A DNA stretch of 64,000 bases from Opitutaceae bacterium (lineage in GTDB: Bacteria > Verrucomicrobiota > Verrucomicrobiia > Opitutales > Opitutaceae). The stretch spans positions 1-64,000 of the forward strand of contig JAEUGY010000016.1 in NCBI GenBank assembly GCA_016794625.1, written 5' to 3'. The notes below the pieces were generated by a model. That model worked only from the letters and a program-made list of their open reading frames with translations. It was not told the origin of the DNA and did no database searches. How positions within the stretch are numbered: position 1 is the first letter of the stretch; each line of letters opens with the position of its first letter. The translations under genes and the position numbers were made by a program. Shown here piece after piece: positions 59,188 to 64,000 of this stretch.

Positions 59188-61581
59188 TCAGGGCAGGCGC
59201 GAAACCTCGACTCGCCGGCCGTCGTCCGGCAGACGCACCCTCCAGCCGGCCACTTCGGCTCCGCCGGGAATGGCTCGCACCGCGGGCTTGGCCGCGTCGC
59301 GTTTTGAGACCTGGAGGACCGTGACAAACCGGGCGGAGCGTGCGGACGGAGGTGTGACCTTGAGGTGCCATTGATCCGGGAGCGGTTCCTTCTTGCCCTT
59401 CCGCCAGTAGATCGCGGGCACGTCGAAACCGGTGCGCTGGGCGTAGGTGAGGCCGGCCGGAGCGAGAAAGGAAAGCCGGGCCTCACTCCGTTCACCTTTC
59501 ACGTGGACCCGGTTTTCGGCGGGCTCGATGTCCATGCGGTTCGCCGCGTGCAGCAGCCAGTCGAAGCGACGCTCGGTCCCGCCCGCCGCCACGGCGTCGT
59601 CAAAAATCACATACGTCTGCACCGCCGCGCCGCGCAGCCAGACGACATGACGGTCGAAACGATCGAGACGCGCCTCCTTGTAGGCCGGGGCGGCGTCTCC
59701 CACGAAGTACACCCAGTCCGGATGCTGTTCAAAGTGACTGACCTGGGCGTAGCCGGTGGTGCCGCCCCAGGTCTGGCCGGTGCCGTCGACCAGCAGCGTG
59801 GAGTGAGCCTTGGTCTGCACGTACCACTCCTGCCGGTGGGGATCCCCGGTCGGCGTGTAGTAGCCGGAATCGAGCAGCAGGTGCTCGTTGTAGGCGATGA
59901 CGTGGAAACTGTTCTGGTCGGCATGGGCATGACCGTTTCCGCCGTAGGGGCTGGCATGGAAGATCAGACGCACATTCTCCTGCGGCTCGGCGAGGTGGGA
60001 GTGGAGGAAGACGGTGCCGGTGTCGGCGAAGAGCCGGGCGGGCGGCAGCGACGACAGGGGGATCGGTGCGACCTTCGGAGGGACGGACCAGCGCAGGTAC
60101 TCCGAGACCGTGTAAGCGAGGTCATCCTCCGGCACGGCCGCGGCATAGGCGGCGGCGTGGCCGTTGCCGTACAGCTCCGCCATGCGCAGCGCCGCGATCC
60201 GGGCCTTGCCGCCGGGCGCGGGCCGCACTTCGGGATCGTTTGGACCGGGATTGGCGTCACCGAGCTGGGTCTGCCGGCTGCCCGGCGGGAACGAATAAAT
60301 CAGGAAGTAGGGATTGGCGCGGAACCACGGATTGCCCTCCTCCAGCCGCAGGCCGAAGGCTGAGCGGAACACGTCGAGTGTATTCAACCCGGGGATCATG
60401 CCGAGGTCGTGATAGTAGCGGGGGCCCTCCTGCGATCCGCCGTCGTCACCGCCGTACCACGGGTACATCGCGACAAAGGACTTGAGGGCGAGCTCGACCC
60501 ACGGACGGGCGACCGCCTCCTCGCGGGCGACGGCCAGCGCGCCGACCATCGCGTCGAAGAACCCGTGCTGCCAGGCGTGGGCGCGCATGAGCTCGAGCGG
60601 CGCCCGGCGCATTTTGTCGAAGATCGGGGTGGCGCGGGCGACAATGGCGGCGCGGATCGCCCGTCGCTCGTCCAACGTCAGCTCGGCGTGGAGTAGATCG
60701 TAGATGACCGCGAGATCGTGCACCAGGAGGGCGTTGCCGAAGTCGACATTGGCGCGGTCGCGTCCGGTGTTGCCGTCGGTGATGAAACCGGCGGGATCGA
60801 AACTCGCGACCAGCGCCGCCCGCTTTCTCACGGCCTCCAGCAGCCAGGGTTCTCCGGTGGCGAGCCACAGCCAGGCCCCATCGACGGCGGGCTGTGAAGC
60901 GGCGATCGAGGCGGCTTTCGACGCCCAGACACGTTTCTTCCGCTCCTGCGATTCCGGACCGAGCGGATCGACGTCGTCCGCCACTTGGGACTCGAAGCTC
61001 TCCAGCGAAAAGGGTTCGAGCAGTCGCTTCCGGGTTTTCTCCCTCCAACGCTCCAGGCCAGGGCCCAGGCGCCGGGCGTTTTCCTTGAAGGCCGGCAGAT
61101 CCGCGGCGCGCAGATAGATGCGTGGATGGGAATCCGGCAGGCGCGCGATCCAATCGGACCACGGTGCGATCGGCCAGCGCGGCAGCTCCGCGGAAATCGT
61201 GAACGACTCGGGACCCACCCAGTCCTTGGCTGCGGGCCCGTCCGCCCGGACCCGCCAGTACCACTGCCCCGGAGCGAAGGGTTCGAGCGGCCGGAAGAAG
61301 AGGTCGCTGACGATCTCCGTGCGCGCGTCCTTGAAGGTGGCGTCGCGCGAAAACTCCAGGCGAAACACCGTGCCCTCGTCGTCCTTGGCCGGCCAGCGGA
61401 ACGTCGGCGGATTGAGCTGGAGCGGACTCGCGGCGAATGGATCGAGGCGGACCGGCTTGCTCTGCACCAGAAACTCCGGGACCGCCGCGTGCGCGCCGGC
61501 GGCGAGCAGGCCGGCCAGTAGAACCGTGCGCACGGCGCCGATTGCGGAAGGGAAGATGCGAAGAAGGAAGGAGGAGCTCAT
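59188..61581 (-). CDS. Heparinase II/III-like polysaccharide lyase
   Basis: This protein has 797 residues from ATG 61581 (signal peptide FPSAIGAVRTVLLAGLLAAGAHA). The N-terminal ~140 residues form a beta-sandwich (DUF4962-like: LNPPTFRWPAKDDEGTVFRLEFS, GQWYWRVRADG). An alpha-toroid follows (HPRIYLRAADLPAFKENARRLG, HAWQHGFFDAMVGALAVA), with GGDDGGSQEGPRYYHDLG. The C-terminal heparinase II/III beta domain contains YGGNGHAHADQNSFHVIAYN. It would cleave uronic-acid polysaccharides such as heparin/heparan-like, alginate or ulvan-like chains by beta-elimination. It lies 7 bases after the upstream sulfatase gene. Confidence 0.88.
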   Translation of the reverse strand: MSSSFLLRIFPSAIGAVRTVLLAGLLAAGAHAAVPEFLVQSKPVRLDPFAASPLQLNPPTFRWPAKDDEGTVFRLEFSRDATFKDARTEIVSDLFFRPLEPFAPGQWYWRVRADGPAAKDWVGPESFTISAELPRWPIAPWSDWIARLPDSHPRIYLRAADLPAFKENARRLGPGLERWREKTRKRLLEPFSLESFESQVADDVDPLGPESQERKKRVWASKAASIAASQPAVDGAWLWLATGEPWLLEAVRKRAALVASFDPAGFITDGNTGRDRANVDFGNALLVHDLAVIYDLLHAELTLDERRAIRAAIVARATPIFDKMRRAPLELMRAHAWQHGFFDAMVGALAVAREEAVARPWVELALKSFVAMYPWYGGDDGGSQEGPRYYHDLGMIPGLNTLDVFRSAFGLRLEEGNPWFRANPYFLIYSFPPGSRQTQLGDANPGPNDPEVRPAPGGKARIAALRMAELYGNGHAAAYAAAVPEDDLAYTVSEYLRWSVPPKVAPIPLSSLPPARLFADTGTVFLHSHLAEPQENVRLIFHASPYGGNGHAHADQNSFHVIAYNEHLLLDSGYYTPTGDPHRQEWYVQTKAHSTLLVDGTGQTWGGTTGYAQVSHFEQHPDWVYFVGDAAPAYKEARLDRFDRHVVWLRGAAVQTYVIFDDAVAAGGTERRFDWLLHAANRMDIEPAENRVHVKGERSEARLSFLAPAGLTYAQRTGFDVPAIYWRKGKKEPLPDQWHLKVTPPSARSARFVTVLQVSKRDAAKPAVRAIPGGAEVAGWRVRLPDDGRRVEVSRLP

Positions 61582-61588
61582 GGGGCGT

Positions 61589-63046
61589 TTATTGTCCACC
61601 GCCACCACCGCCCCCGCGGGGAGGCGTGGTGATGCGTTCGAAGGCCCGGGGAGCGACGTCCTGGTCGAGGAGTGTCTCCACCAGGGAGTCACCATGGGTG
61701 CGACCAAAGCGCCGGAGTCGTTCCCGGTGTTCGAGGAGGACGGTCCGGTAGCCCGGATCGCGCGCCAGGTCGACCATTTCGCCGGGGTCGTTGATCAGAT
61801 CGACCAGTGATTCCCGCTGCTCGCCGTGCACATAGACGCAGTACTTGTACCGGTCCGTGCGCACCATCCGTCCTTCGGTCACGGGTACGAAGTCGCCGAC
61901 AAATCCACCCTGCGACATGTGGTTGCTCGAGATCACCTCGTCGGTCCAGGCCGGCACCGGCCGTCCCTCGACCAGCGGCCGCAGGCTGGTGCCGGGCAGC
62001 TTGGCCGGGCGCTGCCCGCCCGCGAAGTCGAGCATCGTGGGGAAGAGTGAGATCCCGACATTGACCAGCCGGTCGTCGGTGCGCGCGGTGGATTGGCCTG
62101 GGGCGCTGATGATCAAGGGGACGCGCACAGACTCCTCGTAGAACACCGTTTTCTGCGCCAGCCCATGGGCGCCGACACATTCACCATGGTCGCTGACAAA
62201 CACGATCAAGGTGTTTTCCTCGAGTCCGCTCTCGTGGAGGGCGGTGAGCACGCGGCCGATTTCCGCGTCGACCTTTTCGACCAGGCGGTAGTACCCCCAG
62301 CGCATGGCCTGCCAGATCGACGGCGAGAAGTTACCCACGGGAAACAGCCGGCGATTGGCGTGATAACCCTGGCGGATCAGCGTCATTGTATCCGGCTCGC
62401 CCACCGGGTGTCCCAGGTTGGTCGGCGGCGGCGGCTGCGCGGCCAGGGCCGGCGGCTCGCCGATCGGACCATTCGACAGGGGTTGGCCGCGCGTGTACTC
62501 GGCGATGTTGTGCGGATTGAGGAAACTCACCACGAGCAAGAACGGCTTCGGTTGGGGCGTGCGGAGAAATGCGACGGCGCGATCCGCGGAGACCGTGTCC
62601 TTTTGCTGGGGATCGAGCTCCTGAAACCCATGCGTTTCCGGCTTCTTCACGTCGTAGCTCAGATGCCACTTGCCAAAGTAGGCCGTGCGGTAACCGGCCC
62701 GCTCGAAGGTGGTGCCGAGGGTGGGGAACTCCGCCGGGTCCAGCGTCCGGCCGGAGCGCATGTCGGCGTTGTCGGAGATCTTTGTCTCGTGCGGAAAGCG
62801 ACCGGTGAAGATCGAGTTCCGGGCCGGCATGCAGAGCGGATTCGGTGCGTAGGCCCGGGAAAAATACGTTCCCCGGGCGGCGAGGCGGTCGAGGGCCGGT
62901 GTGCGCAGGTAACGGTCGCCCTGGCGAAAGCTCATCGCGTCCGCCATCTGCTGGTCGGTCATGATGAAGAGCACGTTCGGCGGTGCCGCCGCGACGACCG
63001 GGCCGGCCAGGACAACGAGGGACAGCAGGAGCAGGTTCTTCATCAA
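61589..63046 (-). CDS. Sulfatase (S1 family)
   Basis: This 485-residue exported sulfatase has a signal peptide (MMKNLLLLSLVVLAGPVVAA), PNVLFIMTDQQMADAM, activation motif CMPAR (PLCMPARNSIFTG), AYFGKWHLSYD and FVSDHGECVGAHGL. It overlaps the TonB receptor stop by 4 bases. The C-terminus is unusual, ending TTPPRGGGGGGGQ, a glycine run with no known role. It is a second sulfatase in this operon with a different specificity class from the one at 56527. Confidence 0.9.
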   Translation of the reverse strand: MMKNLLLLSLVVLAGPVVAAAPPNVLFIMTDQQMADAMSFRQGDRYLRTPALDRLAARGTYFSRAYAPNPLCMPARNSIFTGRFPHETKISDNADMRSGRTLDPAEFPTLGTTFERAGYRTAYFGKWHLSYDVKKPETHGFQELDPQQKDTVSADRAVAFLRTPQPKPFLLVVSFLNPHNIAEYTRGQPLSNGPIGEPPALAAQPPPPTNLGHPVGEPDTMTLIRQGYHANRRLFPVGNFSPSIWQAMRWGYYRLVEKVDAEIGRVLTALHESGLEENTLIVFVSDHGECVGAHGLAQKTVFYEESVRVPLIISAPGQSTARTDDRLVNVGISLFPTMLDFAGGQRPAKLPGTSLRPLVEGRPVPAWTDEVISSNHMSQGGFVGDFVPVTEGRMVRTDRYKYCVYVHGEQRESLVDLINDPGEMVDLARDPGYRTVLLEHRERLRRFGRTHGDSLVETLLDQDVAPRAFERITTPPRGGGGGGGQ

Positions 63047-64000
63047 AAGCGGGTGCTGGCGGAGAGCGTGAATTCGCGCGGATTCGTCCAGTTCAGACCA
63101 CCACCCAGGTTCTTTTCGTCCGAGACATTGTTGAGATTGGCGCTCAGGGAAACACGGCGGCCGGCCAGGGTCAGGGGGTAACGGACCAGGAGATCAAAGC
63201 GGTGACTGGCGCCGGTTTTGATCAACGCGGTCAGCAGGTACCCGCCATCCCAGCGCAAACCCCCGCCGAGTTCCAGCCCCTTTGCCGGGCCGCTGGGGAC
63301 GACGTACTTGGTCCACACATTGAAGGTTTCCTCGGGGGTGAGCGTGAACGGTGTCCCGATGCGGGTGGGGTCCTGGGCGGCGGTCGTCTCGCTCTGCCAC
63401 AGCCAGGTATAGGTGAGCAGCACCTGCCAGGCGTTGGTGGGGTTGTAGGCGATGTCGGCCTCGAAGCCCTGGACCGTTTCGGTATTGCCAAAGAAGAACA
63501 ACGGACTGCGCCCGACCTGGGCCTCGCGCACGGTGTCGCGGGTTGCGGTGTTGGAGCGCTCGATTTCAAAGAGCGAGAGGGTGGCGGCCAGCCGGCGCTC
63601 AAACGCGTCGGCCTTGATCCCGATTTCATAGCCCGCGCCCTCGACAGGGCCGGCGGCGTTGCCGTCGGCGTCGACCTGGTTCTGCGGTTCCAGGGACTGG
63701 CTGTAGGTGGCAAACACGGACCACTCCGGATTCAGCTTGTAGAGGAGCGCGAACTGGGGAGTCACGCGGTCCTGCACGATGCTGTCGGCCGTCGCAATGG
63801 CTGGCAGGCTGTCCCACGCGAGGGTGCGGCGGATCTGCGTGTAGCGGGCGCCGGCCATCACCTTGAGCCGGGCGGACATCAGGTCCACCGTGTCGATCAG
63901 GTAGTAGGCGTTGGAGATTTCCTTGATGCGCCGGTTGTCGTTCCAGACCCCGTCGGCGGTGCGGTTGCCGATGCCCTCGAGCAGCGCCAGGCCCTTGAGC
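63043..64000 (-). CDS. TonB-dependent receptor, C-terminal part (runs off right edge)
   Basis: Only the last ~318 residues of the barrel are visible. Typical strands are ARLKVMAGARYTQIRRTL, YKLNPEWSVFATYSQSLEPQ, GYEIGIKADAFERRLAATLSL and the C-terminal FTLSASTRF. The frame stays open to position 64000. As the first gene seen of the sulfatase-lyase operon, it probably imports sulfated oligosaccharides. The plug and any STN domain are outside the window. Confidence 0.88.
   Translation of the reverse strand, partial: LKGLALLEGIGNRTADGVWNDNRRIKEISNAYYLIDTVDLMSARLKVMAGARYTQIRRTLAWDSLPAIATADSIVQDRVTPQFALLYKLNPEWSVFATYSQSLEPQNQVDADGNAAGPVEGAGYEIGIKADAFERRLAATLSLFEIERSNTATRDTVREAQVGRSPLFFFGNTETVQGFEADIAYNPTNAWQVLLTYTWLWQSETTAAQDPTRIGTPFTLTPEETFNVWTKYVVPSGPAKGLELGGGLRWDGGYLLTALIKTGASHRFDLLVRYPLTLAGRRVSLSANLNNVSDEKNLGGGLNWTNPREFTLSASTRF

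Overview
The window is GC-rich bacterial DNA. It carries many TonB-dependent receptors, ECF sigma/FecR regulators, sulfatases and beta-propeller glycan-active proteins. This combination, the receptor N-terminal motif '[LM][SD]PFxV', and the dispersed 'accacggaatgcacggag' hairpin repeats suggest a Verrucomicrobiota member close to Opitutaceae. The taxonomic call is inference from gene style. I see no rRNA, tRNA, CRISPR array or intact transposase.

Layout. (1) 1-9.05 kb: a possible specialised-metabolism locus. On the minus strand are a UbiA-type prenyltransferase coupled to a PEP-synthase-like protein that runs off the left edge, and a class-I-like HMG-CoA reductase. Divergent from these is a tightly overlapping operon of sulfotransferase, cytochrome P450 and a 14-TM DHA2 exporter. 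(2) 9.5-13.3 kb: a secreted SnoaL-like protein, a PqaA-type alpha/beta hydrolase and a sulfatase. (3) 13.7-14.2 kb: a broken C-terminal piece of a Wadjet type II JetD-like protein. (4) 14.2-36.2 kb: a large glycan-utilisation locus best read as sialic-acid (nonulosonate) catabolism. It has a GntR-HTH/LacI-sensor regulator, a TonB receptor, a NanM-like kelch protein, an SDR, three propeller proteins, an N-acetylneuraminate-lyase-like aldolase with a coupled ferritin-like protein, an Fsr-type MFS carrier, two Asp-box sialidases, and an STN-containing receptor with FecR and ECF sigma. (5) 36.5-43.8 kb: a decayed sigma-factor copy, a 1209-aa TonB receptor, an intact sigma factor fused to a membrane segment and a C-terminal domain, and its coupled partner. 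(6) 43.9-48.8 kb: a LacI regulator, a small secreted protein, L-rhamnose mutarotase and a beta-lactamase-fold hydrolase with tandem C-terminal repeats. (7) 48.8-50.5 kb: a VapBC-like toxin-antitoxin cassette between long direct repeats. (8) 50.6-56.4 kb: ECF sigma, FecR, STN-TonB receptor and a TlpA-like thioredoxin. (9) 56.5-64 kb: a minus-strand operon of TonB receptor (partial), sulfatase, heparinase II/III-like lyase, propeller protein and sulfatase, probably for a sulfated uronic-acid glycan.

Many intergenic gaps hold families of dispersed palindromic repeats. A composite ~105-110 bp element and its halves occur at about 3.0, 3.1, 4.8, 9.3, 11.6, 49.1 and 56.4 kb. A ~90 bp hairpin repeat occurs four times around the toxin-antitoxin genes. 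Start codons were moved inward wherever the longest reading frame crossed a repeat or hid a signal peptide. Many gene pairs overlap by the 4-base ATGA/GTGA arrangement, which supports the operon calls.
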